This document shows positions 32,474 to 44,329 of a DNA stretch of 64,000 nucleotides, in pieces. Each line of letters starts with the position of its first letter. Within the stretch, counting starts at the first letter, position 1. A model generated the notes under the pieces. The model ran no database searches, was not told the DNA's origin, and saw only the letters and a list, made by a program, of their open reading frames with translations. Origin of the DNA: Carex sylvatica (lineage: Eukaryota > Streptophyta > Magnoliopsida > Poales > Cyperaceae); the NCBI GenBank assembly GCA_964058845.1, contig CAXKVR010000610.1:1-64000 (forward strand). The letters run 5' to 3'. The translations under genes and the position numbers were made by a program.

Positions 32474-35400
32474 ATGGTCTCTGGAAGCGTTTTTTATGCC
32501 ATTTTGCTCTCCCTCGTCGCATTTCTCACTTTCTTATCCTACTCCAGCGGGTCTTCTCCATGCTCAACAACTTATCAGGTACTTTGGAACTAGTTTATAA
32601 AATCTTAGCTTAAATCTCATTCAATGTACTTTTCGCGGATTTTTCCTCAAATGTATAGTTGTTTAATTGATTAATTGAGGTTATTCAAGAGCTAAATTGA
32701 GACTTAGAATGTAGTAATTTTGGTGGTGCTCGTACTTCCATGTCCTTAGAATTGACATACCTTTCCTGAGAAATCTCTTCTTTCATGCAAACTTTTGTTC
32801 TAGAATTTTTCCCATTTTCAAGCTCAAATTATCAAACTGACATATCCCTGGTAAATTTGCTTGTATATAAATGTAAGATCTTGTGTGGAGGTGAACATGT
32901 GATGACACTACAAAGCATCAAAAGAACCTGAACTGGCCTTAGTTTAGTATTTCCTGATGTGCTACTAAAAATCCAATATAATATTCAATGTGACTGTAGG
33001 GAAATTCTCAGCAGTTCTGGATTGAAAATGATAGATTTTGCAAAGATGGCATGCCCTTTCAAATTATTGGCGGTGACATGCACTATTTTCGTATAGTGCC
33101 TGAGGTACTGTATAATTTATCAGAAAATTCTTTGTTTCTTTTCTTTTCAAATTTTATGCCCCCTTTATCTAACTAAATCAGACCCAATTTGCTCAAATTT
33201 TGTGAAAATTGCCAAAGTTATACTTTTTTTTTTTGGCTTATTTGACATTACAAAATTATGCCATCTGGTATTGTCACCAATAATATTGGTATTGACTTAC
33301 TACGTAAGCAGAGTGGTTTTGGTTTTGCGCTAGTATAGGAAACTAAGGTAATACTTGGCCAAAGTTAACTTCTTGTCGTTTAATTTATTCTTTGTTAATT
33401 TAGTACTGGAAAGATAGGCTATTAAGAGCAAAGGCATTGGGCTTGAACACAATTCAGACATATGTACCTTGGAACATACACGAGCCACAACCCCAAAAAT
33501 ATACATTCGATGGCTTTGCAAATCTTGAGGCATATATTCAACTTGCACATGAATTAGGGTTTCTCATCATGCTCCGAGCTGGACCGTACATTTGTGGAGG
33601 TTAGTGATCTCACTATTAATTTTACCTTGGTTGTTCTTCCACAATAAGGATATATAATAGAACCGGACCAATGAGGGTGTTGATGACGTGGCATCGATGA
33701 ATTAACCCTCTTTATGGAGTATAGATTTCCACAATTATTATTGATAATTATTACAACTTCATATATTACTAATCCTTCGAATATCTAATTTGATATTTCT
33801 TGTAAACTACAGAATGGGACTTGGGTGGTTTTCCTGCATGGCTGCTTTCTGTTGAACCAGCACTTGATCTGAGATCATCAGACTCTACATACCTTTCGTT
33901 GGTATTTTCTCTGGATCTTTCACCTTTATTGTTGATGTTGCGTAAAATGCTAATTGCTAAGATTTCAGTGGACACCTCAGTTTTGACTATGCTTTACAGA
34001 TGTAGTTACTAGTTAGTCATGATTTGATAGGTTTTATGAAAAATGGAACTAATATCATTTTAATTTTTTTTTATTGTTTACTGATTTAATAGGTTGAGAG
34101 ATGGTGGGGAATTTTACTTCCAAAAATGGCGCCTCTATTATACCAAAACGGTGGACCGATAATAATGGTCCAGGCAAGTTGATACTAATTTATCTTTGGA
34201 GCGAATTAAATTTCACCTTTGTCAATACCGGTTATTAATCAATATATTTATCAAATTTTTATAGGTTGAGAATGAATATGGATCCTTCGGATCTGACAAG
34301 AATTATCTTCGACACCTCACGAAACTGGCCAGAGACCACCTTGGAAGTGAAGTTATATTGTATACAGTCTCTCCTTCTCTCAAAGACAAACACACAGAAA
34401 CAAATCTTACAGTAATTATTGATTATTTGTTATATTTTGGATCTAGGTATACCACAGATGGGGCAGGAGATGCCACGTTAAGCAATGGTGCTATTCCTGG
34501 GGACGGTGTTTATGCTGGTATTACTTTTGTGATGTCTTGATAATGTGTATTCTGGTATCATGTTTTTGATATCAATGCATTCTTTTTGTTCTTGTCTTAT
34601 TTCACAATTGAGTGTACAAAGAGGAAATCTGGTGAAATGGAGGCTAAACTGAGTCCTAGTTGATGCTTGTGCTATTGAATTTGATTCACTCCAGCTGATT
34701 TTGCATTCTCTGGAAGAAATTTTAGATGGATTTAATTTTGTATATGGTGTCATATAAACGTTTGTGTATTCTTTTGTTGCTTCTACTAGCGGTTGATTTT
34801 GATACATGGTCAAATTCATCAATTGAATTCGAGATTCAAAAGAGGTATAATTTGCCGGGGAAATCACCTCCTCTCTCCTCGTAAGTAAATAGTTCTCACT
34901 GATTTTTGAATTTTTTTTTTAAAAGGAAGTACAATTTAGATTTTGCTTCTCTTTCCTTGGATAGGGAATTCTATACTGGATGGCTAACGCATTGGGGAGA
35001 GAAACTTGCAACTACTGATGCCTCCAGTACCTCTGTCGCACTGGACAAGATCTTGTCCAAAAATGGTTCTGCCGTCCTCTATGTACATAACACTTCTTTT
35101 TAGTGGGTAAATCTGGTACTTGTGGTTTAATTGGGGTGATTATATAATGCCAATCAATTCTGACTTGTATATATTGTTGATTTAATGACAGATGGCCCAT
35201 GGTGGCACAAATTTCGGATTTTTTAGTGGAGCAAATACTGATTCAAATGACGAATCTGCTTACAAGCCTGACCTTACATCTTATGATTATGTGAGTATTT
35301 ATCCAGAGTTTCTTTATTGCTGATTAGACCTTAGACCCAATTAAGATGTTGCTTGCAGAGTTGCAGATAAGATCTTTCATTGCATTGTCTCAATTCAAAT

Positions 35401-38200
35401 CCACTGCTCTTTTGGATTATTTACAATGATACATTGATACTTAATCATTTAATTCATGGTTAAAATTTTAAAAAAAATACTACATTTAAAATTTGGAGAT
35501 CTGTTTGTACAATTCCACGTCGACATAGAATCTAGCATTTAAACTTGCTTTGTTTGATCTTAAGAAAAAACTGAAGCTTGATAGATATGGGAGCAAAAAT
35601 GGTCCATACAAAAATTTTGTTGATCATCCTAAGCTAATTTCGAGGTTCTAGTTTCAAAGTATCTTAAGAATATTGAATCTAGTTTCAAATGTATTGGTTG
35701 CAATTATTTTATTCCAAATGTTTTCTGATATTAATAGTTATAATAACATTGTTGTTGAAAAGGTCTTTTTATTTGGTTTATTTAGGATGCACCAATTAAG
35801 GAGTATGGTGATGTGAACAATGCAAAATACAAAGGTATGTGGAAATATAATGTTAATCTTCTCATGTTGGCTGAGGAAAAAAATGGGTTAGTTTAGTTCT
35901 AACAATTTTTTTCCTTTATTTAACTAAGTGGCCTCAAAGGAGCACCATTCCATTTCTAGAAACATACTAATGAATGTGTACTGAATTCATCTTCTGGTTG
36001 AAAAGCAGAATTGAGGAAAGTAATTCGTAAATATGCTGCGGCTCCTCTTCCCTCATTTCCTTCTAACATTTTAAGAGAAGCTTACGGGAGTGTAAAATTA
36101 AACAAGATTTTTTCTCTATTTGAGGCGCTTCATTTGCTTTCTAATCGAACAAAGACATTCAAAAGCGAAAAACCTTTACCCATGGAATTAGTCGGCCAGG
36201 TACATTAGTTATATCATCTAATATTTCCCCACCTTAAAAGATGGCTTATCAGACCATATGGTAACCGGTAAGCAATTAATCCTTGGTTGTGATTTTTGTT
36301 ATATGTACCAGATGTATGGATTTATGTTATATGTATCGGAGTACACACAAAAGAAAGGCAATAGCACTCTCTCCATTTCCAAGGTTGGCATTTTCATTCA
36401 AATTTAGAGTTTCTTTCTTCAAGTAAGTATGAACTATGAAGTTTTATAATCAATTTTGTCATGAATTGTAGATTCATGATAGAGCTCAGGTGTTTGTGTC
36501 TTGTTCAGAAGGTGATAAATCAAATCCAAATTTTGTTGGTGTAATCGAGAGATGGAATAAGAGAAAGCCATTATCTATACCTTACCTAGGTTGTTCATCT
36601 AAAATCACCTTGTTTATATTGGTAAGTATTTTTCTTTTTACAGAAATGGCCATGCAAGGTTACTCTTTTCAATTAGTTTACAGTTTTAATGGGAAAAGGA
36701 AAACTTATAGTACCTTGCCCTTTTACTTCTCTAAATTTGTAGGTGGAGAATATGGGTCGTGTTAACTATGGGAGTTATATCTATGATAGGAAGGTAATTT
36801 GTTTCAAAATTGGAGATTACAGATGTTCTGCCGAAAACGTCCATTTGCTATACTCTTTTGCAGAGATACCCTAACTTTTGGTATTTGTCAAAGAGCTAGC
36901 TTTTTTTAAAATGCAAAACATATCAGAAAATAATTTATTAATCTATAATTCTCGTACAAATCACCCTTTCCATGTTCTTTGTACAAGAACCATTACTTAT
37001 TTCTGTTTCTTCTCATTAAACAAGTATATACTGCTAGTGTTTTAGATACATGAGAAAAAGGAACAAGTTTGTTGAGATATTGGATAACTGGAAGAGGCGA
37101 AGGGGGGGGGGGGGGGGGGGTTGCTAATTAGAGTACGAGCGGTTTTCACCAATCGCGGCTATTTTCTGCAAATGCTGATAAACTATGGTGTTTCTTTTCT
37201 CCTTGCAAAGATCCCTGAAGTTTCCAGAAGGATTTAACTTCAAATTTTACTATTTTTTGTTCTCTTTTTCAGGGGATTTTATCTACTGTGCAAATAAACA
37301 ACCTTACATTACCTAGGTGGAAAATGTATCCTATACAATTGGACCACTTAAGCAAACTCATCAAAAGTGGTCTCACAAAAAAAATTGCATATGCAACAGA
37401 TGATAAAATTTTCCTCCTGAGAGATATGAAAAATTACCTTGGTAATTTCAGAAATCGTCATGAAGGTTTTCTATAATTAGATGATAACTTTTCAACTTTA
37501 TTCTTCTGCTTAAAATTATTACAATGAAAATCTATAATTGTGTCTTACCAGTTGCCAATATGATATTTTACAGACTCTAATTCAAGGAGCCCGGCATTTT
37601 ATGAAGGGCATTTGAACTTAAATTCAACAAGCATGAGGAAGGATACATTTCTCTCTTTTCGTGGCTGGAATAAAGGGGTTGCATTTGTAAACAACTTCAA
37701 TATTGGGAGATTCTGGCCGGTAAAATTCTCAATCTGATATTTTTAAAGAACTTTCTCAATGATTTGTTTGTTTTTCCTGGGTTTTCACTTGCATTCACTA
37801 TTTAGGAGATGATAGTAGTTAACACTATATTGAGATTCTATGGACTCCTGGAGAATTTCCTTTTATTATGCAAGAGTGATTGTTTTCCCTGTGCTTAATT
37901 TCGCTTGGATAAATTTACTACAAATATTTTGATAAATTTGCAGAAAGTGGGCCCACAATGCACTCTATATGTGCCAGCACCAATACTCAAGCAAGGAGAA
38001 AACACTGTGGTATGCCTGTGAATCACCTTCTTTTAAATTTGTTTAGTTTTGCTAAGTTTATTTGGGATTGAATCTGTCATCATGTAATTTGGCTTTTGTA
38101 GGTCATATTCGAGCTTGACTCCGCAAACTCGGATCTCACAATTGAGTTTGTTTCTGACCCAGATTTTAGTTGCGGTTTGAATAAGTTCCATGAAAAATGA
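32474..38200 (+). CDS. BGAL17: Beta-galactosidase, GH35, BGAL17-like
   Basis: Nineteen exons join in frame: 32474-32578, 33000-33104, 33404-33599, 33813-33901, 34093-34173, 34265-34359, 34447-34517, 34790-34880, 34965-35082, 35192-35290, 35786-35834, 36009-36199, 36312-36383, 36472-36621, 36743-36793, 37273-37465, 37574-37719, 37944-38009, 38102-38200. They encode 688 residues. The N-terminus has a hydrophobic signal or anchor ([18 protein letters not shown]). The GH35 barrel follows, with [33 protein letters not shown], the acid/base Glu196 in VENEYGS and the nucleophile Glu279 in [22 protein letters not shown] and the C-terminal jelly-roll modules (FNIGRFWP...GPQCTLYVP) follow. Layout and sequence match Arabidopsis BGAL17, the plant member closest to animal GLB1. 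It removes terminal beta-galactose, probably in the secretory pathway, apoplast or vacuole. Intron 5 uses a GC donor (CAG|GCAAGT). The ATG at 32474 is the first in the frame. Confidence 0.95.
37102..37120 (+). repeat. Run of 19 G residues in BGAL17 intron 15
   Basis: Uninterrupted G19 after GAAGAGGCGAA, within the intron between exons ending at 36793 and starting at 37273. The length is likely variable or uncertain in assembly. Confidence 0.95.
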
Positions 38201-38349
38201 TGCTGCATTTTTGCACTTCATTCCTATTCAATTTAAAATGAGGGATCAGTATACTGCCTCTTGGTGGCAAAGTATACAACTAGTAAAAATAAAATTTACA
38301 AGTCAAATGACCAACAAAGAGTATACTATTTAATAAATCGGAATTCATT

Positions 38350-38830
38350 CTTATAAGTCAGCCGGGTGCATTGATTTTGATTCTTCCAAGACTTATAATA
38401 GTTGCATCAAATGTGATGATTAATTAAATATATATAGGGAAAATGACGTAGATTAGATATCATCGTTTTGAATTTGTGGTCTGACTTGTAAATTTTTACG
38501 TTATAAATTAAGATATTCGGTGACACCAAGAGTCATGGAATCTGTGTGAAAGAATGGTAAATATTGTTTTGTTGTAATTTTGCATAGTTTTGGAGAATGG
38601 TTAATATTGTTTTGTTGTAAATATGGATAGTTAAAAATTCATTCTTACAAGTCTTGGAAGAATTTTACCGTATTCTTATATGTTATAAGTCTTACATATA
38701 GTTAAAATCAATGCACCATATTCCTTACGGATAGTTAATTTTTTTACCGTATTATAAGTCTTGGAAGAATCAAAATCAATGCACCATGGTCCTTACGGAT
38801 AGTTAAATTTTTTACCGTATTCTTATCTCT
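38350..38830. repeat. Direct and inverted repeats just downstream of BGAL17
   Basis: GTGCATTGATTTTGATTCTT at about 38366 is the inverse of AAGAATCAAAATCAATGCAC near 38764. The block TTACGGATAGTTAA plus TTTTTTACCGTATT occurs twice, near 38717-38752 and 38792-38822. TAAGTCTTGGAAGAAT also recurs directly. The pattern suggests a decayed foldback element. Confidence 0.7.
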
Positions 38831-38834
38831 TGCA

Positions 38835-38940
38835 ATTTTTTGGATATAAATATAGATATGAATCAAATAATTTGAGTAATTATCCGGATTCGGATCCGGA
38901 CAAAACCTGATAATATCTGATCTGTTTACACCCCTAATAA
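38835..38940 (-). mobile_element. Truncated end of the family 5 element (GGGTGTAAACGGA type)
   Basis: Ends GATCTGTTTACACCCCTAAT after CCGGATTCGGATCCGG. This is the terminal sequence and the repeated ATCCG word of the complete copies at 52190-52846 and 55094-55815. Only one end is visible. Confidence 0.55.
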
Positions 38941-39297
38941 GGGGCGTCGATTTTAAGTGGTTTTTTCTGCTAGAATATAGGCGTGGTTTTTACTGGTTAG
39001 GCAATCCAAAATGGACCTTGCAAGCGATTCTAATGGATAAATCTTAAACAACTCAAATTTGATATATATACCATTCAAACAAAATTGATACAGAGACGAT
39101 GATATCAGATCAAGTGATTTGTGATGAGGCATGAGCGTAAAGAAATGAGTTAGGAAACTGAACTTCGCACAACAAAACAGCGATGCTTATGTGATCTAAA
39201 AATAATATATATAATATAATAGAGAACAAAGCAATACATCATATATAAGATTGAAAGTCCTCTTATTTGATTTTCCTTTTTTTGGTATTTAATGTAG
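38941..39297. other. Short intergenic region between convergent genes
   Basis: Lies between the 3' ends of the BGAL17-like and methyltransferase genes and includes their probable 3' untranslated regions. No gene seen. Confidence 0.5.
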
Positions 39298-42200
39298 TTA
39301 TGCCGATATTTGCTTTCTAGAATAAACAATGTACATTGGATCTGAACGTCCTGGGTTCGGTGAGATGTCTACTGCCTACAAAAAAAAATAAACAAAGAAC
39401 AATTATGCACACTGTATATATCCTGATAGCAATATTAGTTAACCAAAACTCCAAAAGTCATGGGGCAATTTCATATATAGCACTGCGAGTAGAACTAGAA
39501 TGTTGGTAAGCCACCGATTCTTTGATAAGTTTAACTCCAAAACTAATAAGAATGACTTTAAATGACGAATCCAACTGTTAAGAATTCATTTACTTCACGA
39601 GTGATGTATTTACATGTCAAATTTATAATTTTTTTAATTGATTTAATATAAAATCAAGCAATCAAAAAGAGAAAATTAAAAAAGTTAATTTTTTATTTTT
39701 TTTGACAGGTTTTATACTAAATTAATTCAAAAATTTATAAATTTGACATGTAAACACGCCACTCGTGAAATAGGTCGGTTTTAACGGTTTGGATTCATCG
39801 TTTGAAGTCAATCTGATAGGTTTTGAAGTTGGTGAGCTTAAGAGCACTCTAGTTGTACTCGTAGCACTCCAATATTCAAAATATCACAGCACAATCAAAT
39901 AAATCTTTCAAAGTAAAATAAAAATAAACATGCCCCCACAAAACATGAAACATATCTTGTCCCTCTTGTCCCAGTTTACTCATAAAAATTGCGAACTATG
40001 GTTCTTTAACATTTTCTTCTACGGTAACAGTGAAAAACTGAGGGTAGCTTGATGCTATAATGACTGTTATGAAGTTTATGCAATATTGTTATGTTTCGGA
40101 GGGTTCACATGATATTTTTCTCCTATTACAACAGTAAAAGTGACACCTCTTGTTTTGAAATACATTATTTTATCCTTCTACTTCCATTTTAACATATACA
40201 TATACTTCTTGTTTGGCAATGCATTTTTTTCTTCTACATCTATTTTAATATAAAGTACATACCACAGGTGGTTCAAAACCTCCAGCATAGTGAAAGTAGG
40301 AGCCAACAATCCATGCATGATCAACATCACCAGTGGAGGTCCATATAGATACAGCTTTTGTGAAAAATAGCCGATTCGAGAAACTATTTTATAACCATCA
40401 TACAAGCTAGAGTCAAGCATCTACAATTAAAATGTAATAAGGGTGGCAACAGACCATTGCCAGGTTGGATTCTGGTCAGGTCAATAGAAAGAAACTGACC
40501 CAAACTTGAAATCCTGATGGCCAGAAAATTACCTGCAAACAACCCGCTACCAGACAATCAAAACTTGTAAATGGCCTACCTTATATGACCTGAAACCTGA
40601 AATTTTAATCTGGATCACTCAAATTTGACCCAATTTTGGAACCCTGAACCATCAACTCTATGTTTTGGTTGATTTTAATAGATGTACTTCAATTAGTTTG
40701 GCTTAAGGCTCACCCGGGTTAAGGATCTAGTAGGGTTTTGCATTACTCAAATGTAAAAATGTTCCCAAGGTTGGGGTGAGTAAATGTTTTCATGTATTTA
40801 TGACATGTAGAGAATAGTACACATTAATTACCTCATTATTGCAAGACCTGATGGTTTGAGTATTCTTTGCATTTCCTTGAAAACTTCAAGTGGTTTTGAT
40901 AAATAGTCTACACTAACCTATAAAAAAGGAGGAAAAAAAAGGAGTTGATTATCCTTTAGTGTAATTACAATAACGAGGGATACAAGACTACAAGTGCTGC
41001 TTTTCTTAAAAAAAAAAAAAAAAAAAGGAGACCGAAAAGAAAGTGTTAATTTTGATTGAAGCTACAAAATATTCCTGAACAACAATAAACAAGGCAATCA
41101 CATATCCTTGTTCAATATTTATTTATAAAAGAGGCAAGTTTCAAATATGCAATGTTGCTTTCAACATTATCTGGGCTTGAATAAAATGTTACTTGAATAA
41201 AATGTTACGATAAAACCAAATATTATAAAAAAAGTTCAGTAAAAATAGAACATACCACGTTGGTAATAACATCGAAAGTGTTGTCTTCAAATGGCAGTTT
41301 TGGATTCACATTTAGGTCTTGCACTATATACTTTGTCAAAACCTACAATTATAAAGAAAAAGTAATTATACTCCCTTTTATTTTGCTTTTATATAAAATC
41401 ATGCCTCAAGAAAAAGAGAGATACAGAAAGAGTACTGGGTTTCTCTTGAGTTCCTCTTCATTCATACCCATTCCTACAACTCTCTCTTGCTTATAACCCA
41501 CAGGAAAATGGCTCACCTTCATTGATTACAAGAATGAGAAGATTAGAGGAAAATAAAAGGAGAGAAAAAAAAGGGGTAATTCTAACATACATTCAACTTT
41601 TTAGTTGGTACTTCCAACTCTTATATTATATATACTTTCAAAAAAATTATTAAAATTAAAATATTTAAAATTGTATTTAAAATTGTAGACGCGCTCTTAA
41701 CTATTTAGACAGGGTGCATTACCAAATTTTGAGTCAATTCATTGTAAAGTCATTAAAACTCCACCGTAAAAAAATAAACTTTTTGATGGAAGATTAAACA
41801 TCTTACAAATCGACCCAAATTTCACGTCATATCTAACACATCGACAATTTTATTTTTCTATAATTAAATAATATTTAAATATGCACCATTAAGGGTTGGA
41901 TGTACCACAAAAGTTGGATGTAGATGAAAATTACCAAAAAGAAATAATAAAGGTTCTGAGGGTACAAAGAAAATTAGCATACCCAGCTGCTGCACAAATC
42001 CAACATGGCAACTCCAGGAGTGTTGCTAGGAGGAAAAACCTTTGAATAGTAGTCAGTAAGAGCTCTTATTGCCGGGTCGTCAATGTGTGTAACAAATCGA
42101 GGCTCATTATAAAAGATCAAGTCGGAAGATCTAAAAATAAAAGAAATGGCTAAGGTCACAAAAATATTTCTAAGGTTGAGTTCCAAAAACACAAACTACA

Positions 42201-43607
42201 AATAATGGAATTCAATGTTACATATAAATAAGCAAATATCAATGACCCAAATATTTTGAAGAGTCAAAACACCAGAATCTTATCTGGGGATTTAAAAACC
42301 CAAACCCTATCCAGCCCAACAAATTGAAAAAAAAATGAATTGAACCCAAACAGGACACTGCCCCAGAATTTTGAGAAACAAAATGGCACAATCCATGAAC
42401 TTGGAATAAAAATATACCATAAGTTAATTAGCTGGGCCAAAAATATGATTCGATGATTTGCAAAACCAACCAAAAGGATTCACTAGAACTGATATTTAAT
42501 CCGATTAAATACTTTCTGAAAGCGCGACTGATCCTAGCTGACCCGAATATGGAAATAACATGAAGCAGAAATGACCCAAAGTAATAGAGCCTTGAGGATT
42601 CACAACAGAAAAGTAAGCTAGCTATCCCTATTTTGCCCTTGCTAGAATCCAAGATGACAAGCCAGTTTGCCGCCTCTAATTGTATTTTATTATTCTAAAG
42701 TAATAAAAAACACAGGGGAAAAGTGCAATAAAATAAATGCAAACCAGGAAAGGTAAGGAGGGAGAGTACTCATCGAAGCGGCTGAAATCTTCATCCTTGA
42801 ACGGAAATTTCTCGGGCCAGTCCACATTCTTTAGTATCTATATTTAACAAATTACCAAAACAAAATGTTTGCTATGTTAAATTGGAGTTAGATAGCCTTT
42901 CCAAGACATGTTTAGTTGTTGAATTAATACATAAACTCTTAGTCTTTCAAAACCCTTTTCATACTTGAAAGAACTTCAAAAAGGCAAAAGATTGAGTAGA
43001 AATCAGGGTACTTGAGCTTATTAAGCCCTTTGGTAATGTTTTTTTTTTAATAGCATTTCTTTACAACTTGCCAAAACCTGGACTTGACTGCCTAACCTGT
43101 GTAAGCTAACACTATGAGATGAAACCACCAGAACCTGATTTGATGGAGCACAAATGGTCCAAAACAAAATTCAGTCTTGAAATGAAAGGACCTAAACCCA
43201 ATTGGACTCAACCTGAGTCATACCCGACCGATTTCTTTGCTCCTACTAGGTAAATGTGAACAATTTTATCAGAGTAAACCTCTAAAATTCATGGAGAAAA
43301 TCTTGAAAATTCTATTAAGTAAAACCTGTTCAACAGGAGACACATCCTGCCTGGGTCGAGCTGATGCTACAAGATATCGGCCTACTCCACCACTTCCAGA
43401 CGCCATTCTCACGAGCTGATTGATGAACGAAGCACCGATTCCGAGAAATACACGGCGATTGGTCACACTCGATCCCGTGTTACACTGAGCTGCCCGTCTG
43501 AAGCTTCTAGAAGCGCAGCAAGAGTAAGAGAGATCAACGAGAGAGACTCTTCCTGTGCGGCTCTTCGTTAAAGAACTAAGAAGAGATGGAGATGCAAGGG
43601 ATGCCAT
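39298..43607 (-). CDS. Plastid-targeted SAM-dependent methyltransferase (Methyltransf_11-like)
   Basis: Eight exons join in frame: 43607-43326, 42837-42770, 42130-41983, 41516-41436, 41342-41256, 40917-40832, 40383-40263, 39375-39298, giving 316 residues. Residues 1-50 are Ser/Arg-rich with few acidic residues, like a transit peptide. NRRVFLGIGASFI follows, which looks like a twin-arginine thylakoid signal. The SAM-binding motif I is VAMLDLCSSW at 157-166. Then come GYKQERVVGMGMNEEEL, LPFEDNTFDVITNVVSVDYL, the post-motif KEMQRILKPSGLAIMSFSNR, and WIVGSYFHYAGGFEPP and SDPMYIVYSRK near the C-terminus. This is a conserved plant family of chloroplast methyltransferases whose substrate I do not know. 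All introns are GT-AG. Introns 3 to 7 contain degraded transposon sequence, and the last intron holds a foldback MITE. Confidence 0.9.
39479..39869. mobile_element. Foldback MITE in the last intron of the methyltransferase gene
   Basis: The left end AGCACTGCGAGTAGAACTAG pairs with the reverse complement of the right end, GTGCTACGAGTACAACTAG. The arms carry TTCACGAGTGATGTATTTAC against CACGCCACTCGTGAAATAGG, and GAATCCAACTGTTAA against TTAACGGTTTGGATTC. No clear target duplication. It resembles the MITE at 51201-51676 in arm motifs (GAGTGATGT, ACGGTTTGGATTCA). Confidence 0.75.
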
Positions 43608-43785
43608 TCTAATATATTTTTTCTTTCTATATTTTTGGTTTTTATTTGTTATAGTAGGAGTAGCCTCTTGGTTTAAAATTTCATCGGGTGACATTTTGGG
43701 AGGGGTCGGAGGTGCATCGTGGAGTTTCGCGCGCCACAGAGACGAACGAACTGGATCGTATCCGTTTCCTCTTCAGTAACCAGGG

Positions 43786-43970
43786 TAAGAATTCGTATCC
43801 TCTGAGATATCTCAAACTTTGCGTGACTTTATGGAAAATCTCAACCGTTTAAATATGCTCTGCACGAATCTCAAAGCACACATAATACTGACCCTCTACA
43901 TCACCTCCGAATAGGCACCGGACACGTCGGTTACGCAAAAGTTGAGATATCTCAGAGGATACGCACTCCC
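43786..43970. mobile_element. Foldback MITE with GTATCCTCTG ends, family 3 copy 2
   Basis: The left end ATTCGTATCCTCTGAGATAT, followed by CTCAAACTTTGCGTGAC, pairs with the right end GGTTACGCAAAAGTTGAGAT and ATCTCAGAGGATACGCAC. I could not identify an exact target duplication. It lies about 180 bp upstream of the methyltransferase start codon and may overlap its promoter. Confidence 0.7.
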
Positions 43971-44006
43971 AGTCCCAGAGTAATGGAAGCAAGTCCATAT
44001 CTTCTG

Positions 44007-44165
44007 GGGAACGCTATCCTCTGCGGACCTGTGCAGAACTTTTAATTTGATCCGTTCATTTTGATCGGATGGATCAGATCAGATCTCAAAATTTGGGCCC
44101 TCTGATCTGGTCCGTCCGATCAAAACGAACGGACCAGATTAAAAGCTCCGCAGAGATACTCTCCC
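44007..44165. mobile_element. Foldback MITE, family 2 copy 2
   Basis: Same arms as 26358-26549 in the opposite orientation: TTTTAATTTGATCCGTTCAT and GATCGGATGGATCAGATCAG answer TCTGATCTGGTCCGTCCGAT and ACGGACCAGATTAAAAGC. Ends are GGGGAACGCTATCCTCTGCG and CGCAGAGATACTCTCCC. The flanks ATCTTCTG and ATCCTCTG are an imperfect duplication. Confidence 0.7.
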
Positions 44166-44167
44166 AT

Positions 44168-44322
44168 CCTCTGAAGTAACAGAATATTTCTCTTTAGATC
44201 TCGACCGACCGATCAGAATGCGGGCCAATCCGATGCTCGGACCTCTTTAATATTCAAGTTGATACTTGATTCTGATCAAACGATTGGGTTCCCTAAACAA
44301 GATATTCTGTTACCAAAGGTGA
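44168..44322. mobile_element. Small foldback element, GTAACAGAATAT ends
   Basis: The left GAAGTAACAGAATATTTCTC pairs with the right AACAAGATATTCTGTTACC. The centre carries CGATCAGAATGCGGGCCAAT and TGATTCTGATCAAACGATTG. A partial relative lies at 14215-14345. It directly follows the preceding MITE. Confidence 0.6.
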
Positions 44323-44329
44323 AATGAAT

